Shown here piece by piece: positions 6,695 to 15,066 of a stretch of 64,000 nucleotides of DNA; the stretch's first letter is position 1, and every line of letters starts with the position of its first letter. The DNA is from a virus: positions 64,001 to 128,000 of IMG/VR virus record IMGVR_UViG_3300012582_000005; one strand, written 5' to 3'. Under the pieces are notes generated by a model. The model saw nothing but the letters and a program-made list of their open reading frames with translations. It did not search any database and was not told the DNA's origin. A program made the translations under genes and the position numbers.

Positions 6695-7660
6695 CTATAA
6701 TTTACTTAACATTGATTCATTTTTATATTCATGATTCAATGTTATTCTCATGAAAGTTCTTCTTTTACCTTTATCTATTAATAATGTTTCGTGTGGTGTA
6801 TTACTAGTCATGAAATAAAGCATATTTTTTTCAAATAGTACTTTTTTATCATCTGTTAATTGATCAGTCATATCATCATAAGCACCTTCTGATAGAATTT
6901 CACCTTTAAATGTTCCGTGCCATCCCTGACAACCAACCTCTGTAGATACTGTTAGAATACCACCTTTCTTTTCTGATATGTAATCACCAATAGGAATAGT
7001 TATATTATATGGTAATACCCAATCCATAGAAACATGGCTATTATCTTCTTTTACAACATAATTTTTTTTAGCTCTTGCTCCTCCCCAAGATGGTTTAGTA
7101 TCTCCCCAAGATGATTTTAATGTTTCTTCCTCTTCATCGTTTATTTTAGCACCACCCCATGTTGGTTTAGGACTTGCACCGCCCCATGACGATTTTATAG
7201 ACTCTTCTTCCTCAACATTTGCTTTTGCTCCTCCCCAAGTAGGTTTGGTATCACCCCAAGATGATTTAAAAGTTTTTTTCTCAGATACAAAATTAGGATC
7301 TACACAAAAATTACCATCTGCATGAACACCTTCTCTTCTTAAAAACTCAGGTTTAGTAAAAAATTTAGTATCAATAGTTACATAATGTGTATTAGCTCCT
7401 TCTTGTAATGGAATCATTTTAATAATATTATTAAATGATTCCTCCCATATTTTAAATCCTTCTGGTAAACTTATCCATTCACTATTATTTTCAAATTGAA
7501 GCATACTTAATTTTAAATCACCATGTTGAGGATCTGGTAATTTAATTTCACATATTTGTTTAATAATAGTATTGTGTAAATTAACATTTTCTACACCTTC
7601 GTTAACTTTAGGTACTTTTATTTGTTCAGTGTACTGTTTTCTATTTTTAAGATATTTCAT
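6695..7660 (-). CDS. 2OG-Fe(II)-dioxygenase-like protein with Trp-Gly repeat insert; leader-like N-terminus
   Basis: 321 residues. 'GVHADGNF' (H113-A-D115) and a distal 'NTPHETLLIDKGKRRTFMRITL' (H290, R301/R305) give the H-x-D...H...R spacing of cupin-type 2OG-Fe(II) oxygenases, with beta-strand-like sequence between. Residues 131-197 interrupt the fold with three imperfect repeats rich in SWG and TWGGA. The N-terminus MKYLKNRKQYTEQIKVPKVNE|G fits the leader class with a V-N-E site. The enzyme call is an inference from residue spacing. The late-like motif TTAATATATAAC precedes it. Confidence 0.55.
   Translation of the reverse strand: MKYLKNRKQYTEQIKVPKVNEGVENVNLHNTIIKQICEIKLPDPQHGDLKLSMLQFENNSEWISLPEGFKIWEESFNNIIKMIPLQEGANTHYVTIDTKFFTKPEFLRREGVHADGNFCVDPNFVSEKKTFKSSWGDTKPTWGGAKANVEEEESIKSSWGGASPKPTWGGAKINDEEEETLKSSWGDTKPSWGGARAKKNYVVKEDNSHVSMDWVLPYNITIPIGDYISEKKGGILTVSTEVGCQGWHGTFKGEILSEGAYDDMTDQLTDDKKVLFEKNMLYFMTSNTPHETLLIDKGKRRTFMRITLNHEYKNESMLSKL
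7070..7270 (-). repeat. In-frame Trp-Gly repeat array
   Basis: Three imperfect units of about 24 residues (K-S-S-W-G-D/G-x-x-x-P-T/S-W-G-G-A, then an acidic spacer) give six W-G pairs within residues 131-197 of the dioxygenase-like protein. Frame is kept, so copy number could vary without loss of function. Confidence 0.85.
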
Positions 7661-7683
7661 TATAAAAACATTATATTTTGTTA

Positions 7684-7695
7684 GTTATATATTAA
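7684..7695 (-). promoter_or_regulatory. Late-promoter-like AT motif
   Basis: Minus strand TTAATATATAAC, 23 bases before a leader-class gene; the same 12-mer precedes the leader gene at 41419. Confidence 0.4.
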
Positions 7696-7703
7696 GATTG
7701 GAA

Positions 7704-8183
7704 TTAGAAATATGAGTTAGTTACCCTTAAATCATAATCTACAAAACCTTCAAATTTAACATCATCAACTTCAATAAGACGTTTATGAATTTTATCATCG
7801 TTCCAACCTCTATTTTCCATTCTTTTAATAAGAATATCACGTGGAATATCAAGGTATATTATAAAATATTATTTTCTTATTTCTTTTGGTATTTGTTTAA
7901 TGCCATCAGTGGACATAATTAATATATTACCTTCCGTATCTATGGGTGTTCCATAATAATCACCATTAAATTCTTCCCATTCGAGTAATTTATCATTCTC
8001 AATTAATTCCTTGAATTCATTTTTAGATACAAAATTATAATCTTTACCATTAACTTCATCATTCTCTATTCTAATAGCTCTTGATGTATAGCTTATGGAT
8101 GGTATATATCCTCTTGAAATGAATCTTTCTTTAAGATATGTTTTACCACACCCGCATTTTCCCGCTATAATTATTTTATTCAT
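7704..8183 (-). pseudogene. gmk: Guanylate kinase-like gene interrupted by an in-frame TAA
   Basis: The first part (stop at 7869-7871) reads MNKIIIAGKCGCGKTYLKER (P-loop) followed by 'PSISYTSRAIRIENDEVNGKDYNFVS' and 'EWEEFNGDYYGTP', the GMP-binding features of guanylate kinases. Directly after TAA the same frame continues for 54 codons: 'YFIIYLDIPRDILIKRMENRGWNDDKIHKR...FVDYDLRVTNSYF', which is the missing C-terminal lid/core region. So one nonsense codon splits an otherwise intact kinase of about 160 residues. It could be a true pseudogene, readthrough, a sequencing error or two cooperating fragments. An upstream in-frame ATG at 8195 is also possible. Confidence 0.75.
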
Positions 8184-8463
8184 CGTAAATATCATTTATT
8201 CTTTTTTTCCTTACTTCAAATTTATCTATTTTAATATCGGAATAACACCATTTCCAAAAAATACTATTAGAAAAACTTTCCTTATAATAAGAAGTTTCAT
8301 ATCTTCTAAATACTAAATCTTTTTGTGAATCTTTTAAATATGACCACCATTCTTTATATGAAGATGGCATTTTACTAATCATTTTCATTATAAATTTATT
8401 TTCTTCACGTTTTAAATAACGTTCCGATGGTTGCCAATTATCTTTCTTTTCTTGCCAGTTCAT
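8176..8463 (-). CDS. Hypothetical protein
   Basis: 95 residues, rich in Trp, Lys and Tyr ('SSYKEWWSYLKDSQKDLVFRRYE'), not recognised. It overlaps the start of the kinase gene and is probably its operon partner. It follows the nusA terminator, so it may have its own promoter. Confidence 0.6.
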   Translation of the reverse strand: MNWQEKKDNWQPSERYLKREENKFIMKMISKMPSSYKEWWSYLKDSQKDLVFRRYETSYYKESFSNSIFWKWCYSDIKIDKFEVRKKRINDIYDE

Positions 8464-8465
8464 AA

Positions 8466-8491
8466 TTAAAAAGGGCGTTTTTCAACGCCCA
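8466..8491 (-). terminator. Rho-independent terminator after nusA
   Basis: Minus strand GGGCGTT/AACGCCC stem with a short loop and a following T tract, 10 bases past the nusA stop. Confidence 0.85.
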
Positions 8492-8499
8492 TTATCATT

Positions 8500-9771
8500 C
8501 TATTCAAATTCATTTGATAAAATTTGTATTACATCATCTATTGTTTCTTCTTCTAAATCAGTTCTTTTTATTAAATCTTTTTTATCAGATGCTAAAATTT
8601 GTTTAGCTGTATCCAAACCAACTTTTCTAAATTCGTTTATAATCCATGCTTCAATTTCATCAGAAAATTCTTGTAAATCAACATCATCTTCGTCAATTGC
8701 GACAGTTTTTCTGAATATTTCAACAGTTTTACCTAATATTCTACTTGCTAATTTAATATTAACTCCTTTTCTACCAATTGCTAAAGGAACTTGATCGTTA
8801 TTTAAGAAAACAATTATTTTATTTTCTTCAATTTTTACATCGGAGACTTTAGCAGGAGAAAGAACGCGATGAATAAGTAAATCGAAATTTTCAGTATAGT
8901 TAATAATATCAATGTTCTCATTTCTCAATTCTTTTACTATAGTATTTATTCTACTTCCTTTTGAACCAACACAAGCACCAACTGGATCTACTCTATCATC
9001 ATATGATTCAACTAATATTTTAGCTTTTTCACCTGGTTCTCTAACAACATATTTAATGGAGATTAGTCCATCGCCAACTTCTGGAATTTCATTCTCCATT
9101 AAACGTTCTAAAAATAAAGAATTTGTTCTCGATAGAATAATTACAGGTTTACCTTTAAAAGTATCAATTTTATGAACCAATGCTTTAATTGTATCACCTT
9201 TTTTATATCTGTCTGCAAATATTTGTTCTTCTTTAGGTAAAATAAGTTCTTTACCAAGAGCATCATGAATTATAATACTTCTATTATTAGTAAAACCAAT
9301 TACTTCACCATGAATTATTTCACCTAGTAGCTCTTCGTATCTTTCGGTTAATAAGTGGTTGTCCCAATCCTTTATTTTTTGAAGAAGTGCTTGTTTTGCT
9401 ATAAGTACATTTCTTCTACCGAAATCATCAATTTTAATTTCTTCTGAGCACTGTTCGCCTATTTCAAAATCATCAGCAATCTTTATTGCTTCTGTATGAG
9501 AAATATGTTTGTTTTCATCGTAATCAAAACTGTCTTCTGCGAATTCATCATCGACAATTTCTCTATTTCTCCAAATCTCTAAATCACCCTTTTCTATATT
9601 AACAATTACATTAAAATTAGTATCATCACCATATTTCTTTTTAACTATGGTTTTAAATACATCTTCTATAATTCTAATTGTAGTAGGTCTATCTATATTC
9701 TTTGTTTTAGCAAATTCTGCAAAAGAGCTTACTAAAGTATTTTCTTCTTTATTTATTTTCATTTTCTTCAT
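8500..9771 (-). CDS. nusA: Transcription elongation/termination factor NusA
   Basis: 423 residues, close to the length of Bacteroidota NusA. The order is complete: N-terminal RNA-polymerase-binding domain (1 to about 130, 'IIEDVFKTIVKKKYG', 'GDLEIWRNREIV'), S1 domain ('LGEIIHGEVIGFTNNRSIII...LILPKEEQI'), then KH1/KH2 with 'SRTNSLFLERLMENEIPEV', 'VDPVGACVGSKGSRINTIV', 'ENIDIINY' and 'PLAIGRKGVNIKLASRI'. NusA binds RNA polymerase and controls pausing, termination and antitermination. A phage copy could retune host polymerase on phage templates. The start may instead be the fourth-codon ATG. It overlaps the upstream 75-residue gene by 23 bases. Confidence 0.95.
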   Translation of the reverse strand: MKKMKINKEENTLVSSFAEFAKTKNIDRPTTIRIIEDVFKTIVKKKYGDDTNFNVIVNIEKGDLEIWRNREIVDDEFAEDSFDYDENKHISHTEAIKIADDFEIGEQCSEEIKIDDFGRRNVLIAKQALLQKIKDWDNHLLTERYEELLGEIIHGEVIGFTNNRSIIIHDALGKELILPKEEQIFADRYKKGDTIKALVHKIDTFKGKPVIILSRTNSLFLERLMENEIPEVGDGLISIKYVVREPGEKAKILVESYDDRVDPVGACVGSKGSRINTIVKELRNENIDIINYTENFDLLIHRVLSPAKVSDVKIEENKIIVFLNNDQVPLAIGRKGVNIKLASRILGKTVEIFRKTVAIDEDDVDLQEFSDEIEAWIINEFRKVGLDTAKQILASDKKDLIKRTDLEEETIDDVIQILSNEFE

Positions 9772-9976
9772 TTAATTTTTTATATAATTCCGTATTATCT
9801 TCATCCAATAAGCATAACTCTTTATTTTCTTCGTCTACAAATCCAGAAATTATAGGTAAATCATACATATAAGTATTATTATCTTCTTCTGTTCCAAAGC
9901 TTCTAATAACAAGTTCAAAGTTTTGAAACTCTTCAGGTAAAGATCCTAGGAATTCTACTAAATCTTTTATTTTCAT
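9749..9976 (-). CDS. Small hypothetical protein upstream of nusA
   Basis: 75 residues, acidic, with 'MKIKDLVEFLGSLPEEFQNFELVIRS'. This resembles short phage proteins that begin 'M-x-x-x-L-I-x-x-L-x-x-x-P-x-x-A', but no function is clear. It overlaps nusA, so the two are probably translated together. Confidence 0.6.
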   Translation of the reverse strand: MKIKDLVEFLGSLPEEFQNFELVIRSFGTEEDNNTYMYDLPIISGFVDEENKELCLLDEDNTELYKKLNEENENK

Positions 9977-10010
9977 TTTCTAAAAAGTATTTTTAATTAT
10001 AAACAAAAAA

Positions 10011-10277
10011 TCATTTTTGTTTTATATTTTTGCTTTGTTTTCTATTCCATTTGGAAAATGTGTCTACTTTATCTGGAAATTTAACACTCAACATAGAATA
10101 ATAATATTCCGCATCAGTTTCTCTATCCATAACGAATTTTAAAGGTATTGATGAGTTTTTAATCATATTGTCACAATACTTACATATTAGTTCAATATCC
10201 TCTAAATCATTTCCAAAACTTTTAAGATATTTATAATATTCATTTAGCTTAGTTATTTCAGTTTTTCGTCTATTCAT
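10011..10277 (-). CDS. Hypothetical protein
   Basis: 88 residues from ATG at 10277 (MNRRKTEITKLNEYYKYL); a longer frame would need a TTG start. It has 'ELICKYCDNMI' (C-x-x-C) but no second Cys pair. Not recognised. It precedes the nusA pair on the same strand. Confidence 0.5.
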   Translation of the reverse strand: MNRRKTEITKLNEYYKYLKSFGNDLEDIELICKYCDNMIKNSSIPLKFVMDRETDAEYYYSMLSVKFPDKVDTFSKWNRKQSKNIKQK

Positions 10278-10345
10278 ATTCGGATTAATTATAGTTACAT
10301 TATTAATAAATAATATCAATTTGTTTTATTTTTAGGCATAAAAAA

Positions 10346-10355
10346 TAATATATAC
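10346..10355 (+). promoter_or_regulatory. Late-promoter-like AT motif
   Basis: TAATATATAC, 18 bases before a leader-class gene. Confidence 0.4.
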
Positions 10356-10373
10356 AGAAAATATATTGAATAT

Positions 10374-10745
10374 ATGTCAATTAAGAAATTCACTTATTTC
10401 AGCGAAGAAACAAGAAATATAGAAAAAATTACTGAATCTTTAACTACTAAAGAAACCGATGTTTTAAATCTTTTAGGATGTAAAGATGAAATTAAAAAGA
10501 TTACTGCTGAACAATATGAAATCATCAGAAAAGAAGTGGGTAATAAAGATATTACTTCACTTGGAGTTTTTTATACCGATGATTGTTTAATTATAAAAAG
10601 TAAAAAAACATTTGATAATTGGGAAAATGTGTTAGGTTCAGATTTAGAGAGTTGTAATTTTGCACAAGTTGACGGTGAATTTTTAGCAGTATTGGATGAT
10701 ACTGTAGCAAAAGTTGAGAAAATTATAAATGCTATTAAGAAATAA
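10374..10745 (+). CDS. Leader-like hypothetical protein
   Basis: 123 residues. MSIKKFTYFSEETRNIEKITE|SL contains the K-K-F-x-x-F core and an I-T-E site at residues 19-21, so a longer version of the leader is plausible. The rest ('LGVFYTDDCLIIKSKKTFDNW') is not recognised. Monocistronic: a strong terminator follows. Confidence 0.65.
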   Translation: MSIKKFTYFSEETRNIEKITESLTTKETDVLNLLGCKDEIKKITAEQYEIIRKEVGNKDITSLGVFYTDDCLIIKSKKTFDNWENVLGSDLESCNFAQVDGEFLAVLDDTVAKVEKIINAIKK

Positions 10746-10748
10746 GTT

Positions 10749-10777
10749 AAAAAAGTGTTGGAATACAACACTTTTTT
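10749..10777 (+). terminator. Rho-independent terminator
   Basis: AAAAAAGTGTTG / CAACACTTTTTT stem with a 5-base loop, directly after the preceding stop. Confidence 0.85.
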
Positions 10778-10839
10778 ATTTCTATTCTATTTTTTAAACT
10801 ATATAACAATAAATAATATAAGAATTAAAGAACTTTTAA

Positions 10840-11022
10840 ATGAAATCGAGTCAGAACGATAGAATAATATTAGAAAGTATATTTCTACAGTTTCCACAAG
10901 CAAATTCGGGTAGAATTTATCCTGCTGATGCTTTTGAAGAGCATATAAAAAAGTTGGAAATACAAATTAGAAATGAAAAAATTAAAAACCGCAAAAAAAT
11001 TATAAAAGAGTTACTAAAATGA
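10840..11022 (+). CDS. Short protein resembling the N-terminus of a T4 gp21-type prohead protease
   Basis: 60 residues. 'RIILESIFLQFPQANSGRIYPADAFEEHIKKLE' matches the pattern at the start of T4-type prohead proteases and related head proteins (E-x-x-F-x-x-...-N-x-G-R-x-Y-P). The sequence then ends in a basic helix, with no catalytic region. It may be a truncated copy or a small regulator. Its stop overlaps the DHFR start (ATGA), so the two are translationally coupled. Confidence 0.5.
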   Translation: MKSSQNDRIILESIFLQFPQANSGRIYPADAFEEHIKKLEIQIRNEKIKNRKKIIKELLK

Positions 11023-11525
11023 TAAGTATAATATTAGCATGTGATAATAATTGGGGTATTGGATTTGAAAATAGTTTACAATACCATTTCGCAAAGGACT
11101 TAAAAAGATTTAAAGAATTAACATCAAAGAAAACTGTTGTTATGGGAAGGAAGACATGGGAGAGCTTACCATTCAAGCTTCCTAATAGGACAAATATAGT
11201 GATTTCAAGGGCTTATATGGAGTTAAATAAAAATCCTGATTTGATATTTGATTCAATTATACCAGTTCTTGAAATGGCTAAAACAGAGGATATTTGGGTT
11301 ATTGGTGGTTCTGAAATTTGTCAACTATTTATGCCTTATATAGATGTGATAGAATTAACGAAAGTCGAATGTGAAAGAAAATATGATGCTAATATCAAAT
11401 TTTTAGAGAATGAATTGAAAAATTTCTCTATACACAATATTGAAAATATTACAGATTTTGATAAAAAAGAGAATGTTGAATTAAATATACAATTCATTAC
11501 ATATAATAGAAAAAAGGACTCATAA
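11019..11525 (+). CDS. folA: Dihydrofolate reductase
   Basis: 168 residues, the usual DHFR length. It has 'ISIILACDNNWGIGFENSLQYHFAKDLKRFKELT' (substrate/NADPH site), 'VVMGRKTWESLPFKLPNRTNIVISR' and 'DIWVIGGSEICQLFMPYIDVIELTKV'. It reduces dihydrofolate to tetrahydrofolate, regenerating the cofactor oxidised by thymidylate synthase (gene at 43213), and so feeds phage dTTP synthesis. Confidence 0.95.
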   Translation: MISIILACDNNWGIGFENSLQYHFAKDLKRFKELTSKKTVVMGRKTWESLPFKLPNRTNIVISRAYMELNKNPDLIFDSIIPVLEMAKTEDIWVIGGSEICQLFMPYIDVIELTKVECERKYDANIKFLENELKNFSIHNIENITDFDKKENVELNIQFITYNRKKDS

Positions 11526-11536
11526 GAGTCCTTTTT
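11511..11536. terminator. Terminator hairpin after folA
   Basis: AAAAAGGACTC / GAGTCCTTTTT with a 4-base loop. The stem overlaps the folA stop codon and serves the convergent minus-strand gene as well. Confidence 0.85.
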
Positions 11537-11546
11537 CATTTCTTAT

Positions 11547-12620
11547 TTAATCCCAATTATCATAACTATTACTTTGATAGTTATATGTTGGTGTTTTCTT
11601 TTCTTCTTTTTTTCTTTCTTCGTCTCGTTTCTTCTTAATATCATCCATTGAGAAATGTGCTGAGTAAGCTTTCATACACTTTCTTCTATAATATTCGGCA
11701 GCGCTCTTAAATACAGATTCCCAATATTTTATAAATTCTAATGGGTTATCGATATACTTCTTTTTGACTCTAACATCCGATAGTTCATCGTTAGATTTAG
11801 CGTATTCATCCCATTGTAAAATGATTTCATTTTTTAAATATTCCACACCATGAACTTTAACAAGCTCATTGAAAATTTCATCTGCATTAAAATTTTTCAA
11901 AGCCTCATAAATTTTATAGTGTATTGATTTTCTCCAAAAATCCTCAAAAGAATGAGTGTTTTCAACATCATATCTTTCAACTTCTTGAAAGAACTGATTT
12001 ACCCTTGCACTAATTTCATGTTTAACACTCAAACTTATACAAGTTAGTAGATAAATCATTGCATAGTCATTATCATCTATAACACCTGATTTAAAATAGT
12101 TTTTAATCGCGTTAAGTTGATATCCTTTATGAAATGTTTTCTTCTTGTTTTTCTTTAAATTTAATTTTTCTATTAATTTAGTCAACTCATAAGCCAACGT
12201 ATCTTCTAGTTCATCGAGAAAATCGTCATTTGTTAAAATTGCTCTCCAATCTTCTTCATTAAAATTACAGTTTACTATCAAATTTACTGTTTTGTCGTCC
12301 AAAATGATGTTTGCAGACATATCAAGTGGATAGTCCTTAACATCTAGTTGTCCATAAAGATTAAACTTAATATTCCACTTATCCGCCATTTTAAGAACTA
12401 TATCATTCTTGTGTACAAATTTTTCAATGTATTTTTTATCCATAAATACATTATGTACAAGTGAGTAATCGGCTGAATGTTTGGTGAATGTATCATTTTT
12501 AGTGTCAGAAAACTTCTTCAACATTTCTTTGTAATACACTTCAACAATGACTTGAATCCAGTTTACAACTGATTCTGAAATACCATGAGCGTTATAATCT
12601 TTGATGTGTTTTAATGCCAT
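11547..12620 (-). CDS. Hypothetical protein, possible degenerate metalloprotease
   Basis: 357 residues. 'LEDTLAYELTKLIEKLN' (about 143-159) looks like a helix where phage putative metalloproteases carry H-E-x-x-H, but the His residues are missing, so activity is doubtful. 'MIYLLTCISLSVKHEISARVNQFFQEV' follows, and the C-terminus is Lys/Glu then Asn/Tyr-rich. The N-terminus MALKHIKDYNAHGISES is only weakly leader-like. It has a host-type promoter rather than the late motif. Confidence 0.55.
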   Translation of the reverse strand: MALKHIKDYNAHGISESVVNWIQVIVEVYYKEMLKKFSDTKNDTFTKHSADYSLVHNVFMDKKYIEKFVHKNDIVLKMADKWNIKFNLYGQLDVKDYPLDMSANIILDDKTVNLIVNCNFNEEDWRAILTNDDFLDELEDTLAYELTKLIEKLNLKKNKKKTFHKGYQLNAIKNYFKSGVIDDNDYAMIYLLTCISLSVKHEISARVNQFFQEVERYDVENTHSFEDFWRKSIHYKIYEALKNFNADEIFNELVKVHGVEYLKNEIILQWDEYAKSNDELSDVRVKKKYIDNPLEFIKYWESVFKSAAEYYRRKCMKAYSAHFSMDDIKKKRDEERKKEEKKTPTYNYQSNSYDNWD

Positions 12621-12641
12621 ATTCTTTGATAATTACAGATA

Positions 12642-12672
12642 CAAAGTTAATGTATTTTTTAGTAAAAACCAA
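12642..12672 (-). promoter_or_regulatory. Bacteroidota housekeeping-type promoter
   Basis: Minus strand: TTG (12670-12672), 20 bases, TAACTTTG (12642-12649), 22 bases before the 357-residue gene. Confidence 0.75.
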
Positions 12673-12700
12673 CAAATTCTATAATATTTTTCAAAAATTA

Positions 12701-15019
12701 TTAAATTTCTCCTAATCTATACTGTAATTCCTCATTAAATTGAGCATTAGATACATCACCCTGCCATCCACGATGCGGAATATTAACTGTAGTAAATCGT
12801 GGTTCATCTATATTAAAATCTTCCCAATCTTCATAATAACGTTTTATAGCATTAAGAATTTTTTTATCATCGTATTTTACCGCTATTAACCATTCGTATT
12901 TAAATTGAAATCTTGGCCCACTTTCTACATCATCCATTACAATAGTAGTAATATCAACAAGTCTATCTGTGATTTTATCATACGCTTGTTCTAAATCAGC
13001 ATTTTCTTGTGCATTATTCATAGAATATTTTATAGCATCACTAATATCTTTATAATCAGTTTTAAGAACTAGCCGTATCAATTTACCAGAAATATTATTT
13101 CTAAATATATCTTTCCAATTATCATTCCACACAAGTTCATTTTCTTCGAACCAAGACTTAATAATAGCAATATCATTTTCCATTAATGTTAATATAGTTT
13201 CTCTATTTTTTTCATTTATTGTAGAAAAATCAATATCATTTAAAGAATATTCTATATAACCATAATCCCAACTCCCGCTTAAAATATCTTTTGCATATTT
13301 TCTTGATGATATTCTGTGATAAACTTTATCACTATCATTAAACATAAAAATTAATTGAATATACTCTTCAAATGAAACCCATAAAAAATCATCTTTATAC
13401 ACTAAATCGGATACACCACATTTTTTTATTTTATCGCCAATATTATTATTTTCAATCAAGCCATATTTCATTAAACTAAGTAAGTTGGAAACATTATTAT
13501 TTTTTAGAATATCTGGTTTATATTTTAATATTACTTCCGCACATTCTTTATTGGTAGCTTCATATAAAGCTATACCATGCTCTATCCATTGTTTATCAGT
13601 ATGATTTAAAATTGTATTAAGAATTTCAGGATCTTTTATATGTCCTGGTATTTTAAAGTTACCATCATATTCCCAATCTTTGTACTTTATTAGATTATTT
13701 TGTTGTTTAACTATGTCAGCTATTTCTGAACTAAATGATATGTAATCTCCAAATCTATTTTCGTATATTGCAGTTTCTACCACACATAAACCATCGGCTT
13801 CATCATTTGTATTATCAATACCTAAAGCAACTATAGCATCCCCGATACCATTTCGATTTTTTTTAAATAATATGTAAACAGTTTCAAAATTATTTGGATC
13901 CAATAAATCATCATTATCGTCATCTATCATCCACACATAATCATCATATTCTTTTAATACTTTTGCATTGGGATTAATTATTCTATTTCCAAAAACATCT
14001 TTATTTCTGTTATAATAGATTTTTTCTTCATTACCTCCAGATTGAGAACGAAATTTAAGATACCAGTTATGTAATTTACTACTTTTATAAACTTCATTAT
14101 ATAAAAATGGTTGAAATTTACCATCTATATACTCATATCCTAAATATGCAAACGTATCCATATAAGGCATTTCTACAGCATCCCATTCTATATTAGGTAC
14201 AGAAACTTTTAAAAGCGGTAACTCTTTAGATGTTTTACCATCAGTTATAGCATATCTCCCACTACTTTGAGTTTCTTTATACCACCACCCTATTTCTCTT
14301 GCATATGCTTTAAATGATTCTTCTAATGCTGAATCAATGGTGTATATTCTATCCATAAATGTAAATATTTTACCATTATCATTATTATCGATAACATTAT
14401 CCCATATAATGGCTCTACCCATAACTTTATTGTTTTCATTATTCAATAAAACTAAAAGTTTGCATGGTGTATCATTATTGTAGTAAATAGAGAAGAAATC
14501 TTGTGCATTAGTGCCTCTCATACAACTATTTATAAGAGATGAATCACCAACCATACTAAATCTATCGTAATTATCTTCGTAGTAATATTTCTTTATGGAT
14601 GCTTCGTCTTTTGCTAAAACAAATCTTGTTGGTTTTTGCTTGGATTTATATTCATTTACAAATTTCTCTATTTCTGATTCTGAATAATGTACACCTAATT
14701 TAATTACTATAGCTTTCGCTAATTTACCAATAGAAATCTTTTGTCTACCTCTAACATTCCATTTGTCTGCTATTTCTTGACCATTATCTCTGTTAATTTC
14801 TCTATTAGCAGGTAAATAAGAAACTAAACCATCTTCCTTATCAAAATCTATATAAGAATTATCAACTACATCAGCACTCTCTTCCTGTGCTTTTAACAGA
14901 GTTTTAGCTACAGGGCTTTCCATAGTTTTAAGGATTTTAACCAATTCATCACTACAAACTACAACTTTTTCTAAAATTAAACCTTCAAATAAAAAATCAA
15001 ATCTTTTTAAATATTTCAT
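12701..15019 (-). CDS. Large SCM/DRIY-family paralogue A, leader-bearing
   Basis: 772 residues, the longest member of a six-gene family in this window. Order: leader MKYLKRFDFLFE|GLILE; 'NSYIDFDKEDGLVSYLPANRE' (54-73); 'KISIGKLAKAIV ... EIEKFVNEYKS' (94-126); core with S165-C166-M167-R168, 'GRAIIWD' (201-207), 'MDRIY' (222-226), 'WWYK', 'SSGRYAITDGK' and 'MPYMDTFAYL'; then a long, unshared C-terminal half. The invariant Cys is a candidate catalytic residue, but no family is recognised. The leader and late-type motif suggest a virion-packaged effector. Confidence 0.8.
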   Translation of the reverse strand: MKYLKRFDFLFEGLILEKVVVCSDELVKILKTMESPVAKTLLKAQEESADVVDNSYIDFDKEDGLVSYLPANREINRDNGQEIADKWNVRGRQKISIGKLAKAIVIKLGVHYSESEIEKFVNEYKSKQKPTRFVLAKDEASIKKYYYEDNYDRFSMVGDSSLINSCMRGTNAQDFFSIYYNNDTPCKLLVLLNNENNKVMGRAIIWDNVIDNNDNGKIFTFMDRIYTIDSALEESFKAYAREIGWWYKETQSSGRYAITDGKTSKELPLLKVSVPNIEWDAVEMPYMDTFAYLGYEYIDGKFQPFLYNEVYKSSKLHNWYLKFRSQSGGNEEKIYYNRNKDVFGNRIINPNAKVLKEYDDYVWMIDDDNDDLLDPNNFETVYILFKKNRNGIGDAIVALGIDNTNDEADGLCVVETAIYENRFGDYISFSSEIADIVKQQNNLIKYKDWEYDGNFKIPGHIKDPEILNTILNHTDKQWIEHGIALYEATNKECAEVILKYKPDILKNNNVSNLLSLMKYGLIENNNIGDKIKKCGVSDLVYKDDFLWVSFEEYIQLIFMFNDSDKVYHRISSRKYAKDILSGSWDYGYIEYSLNDIDFSTINEKNRETILTLMENDIAIIKSWFEENELVWNDNWKDIFRNNISGKLIRLVLKTDYKDISDAIKYSMNNAQENADLEQAYDKITDRLVDITTIVMDDVESGPRFQFKYEWLIAVKYDDKKILNAIKRYYEDWEDFNIDEPRFTTVNIPHRGWQGDVSNAQFNEELQYRLGEI

Positions 15020-15042
15020 TAAAACTTATTATAACTTTTTTC

Positions 15043-15053
15043 TATATATAAAA
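15043..15053 (-). promoter_or_regulatory. Late-promoter-like AT motif
   Basis: Minus strand TTTATATATAG, 23 bases before paralogue A. Confidence 0.4.
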
Positions 15054-15066
15054 ACTCTGATATTAA

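Noticed and set aside
7070-7270. Possible CRISPR or minisatellite array
   Set aside because: The repeats are imperfect, in frame and coding for W-G units; no spacer structure.
7704-8183. Reassignment of TAA to an amino acid
   Set aside because: Many other genes end at TAA with correct lengths, so only this site is unusual.
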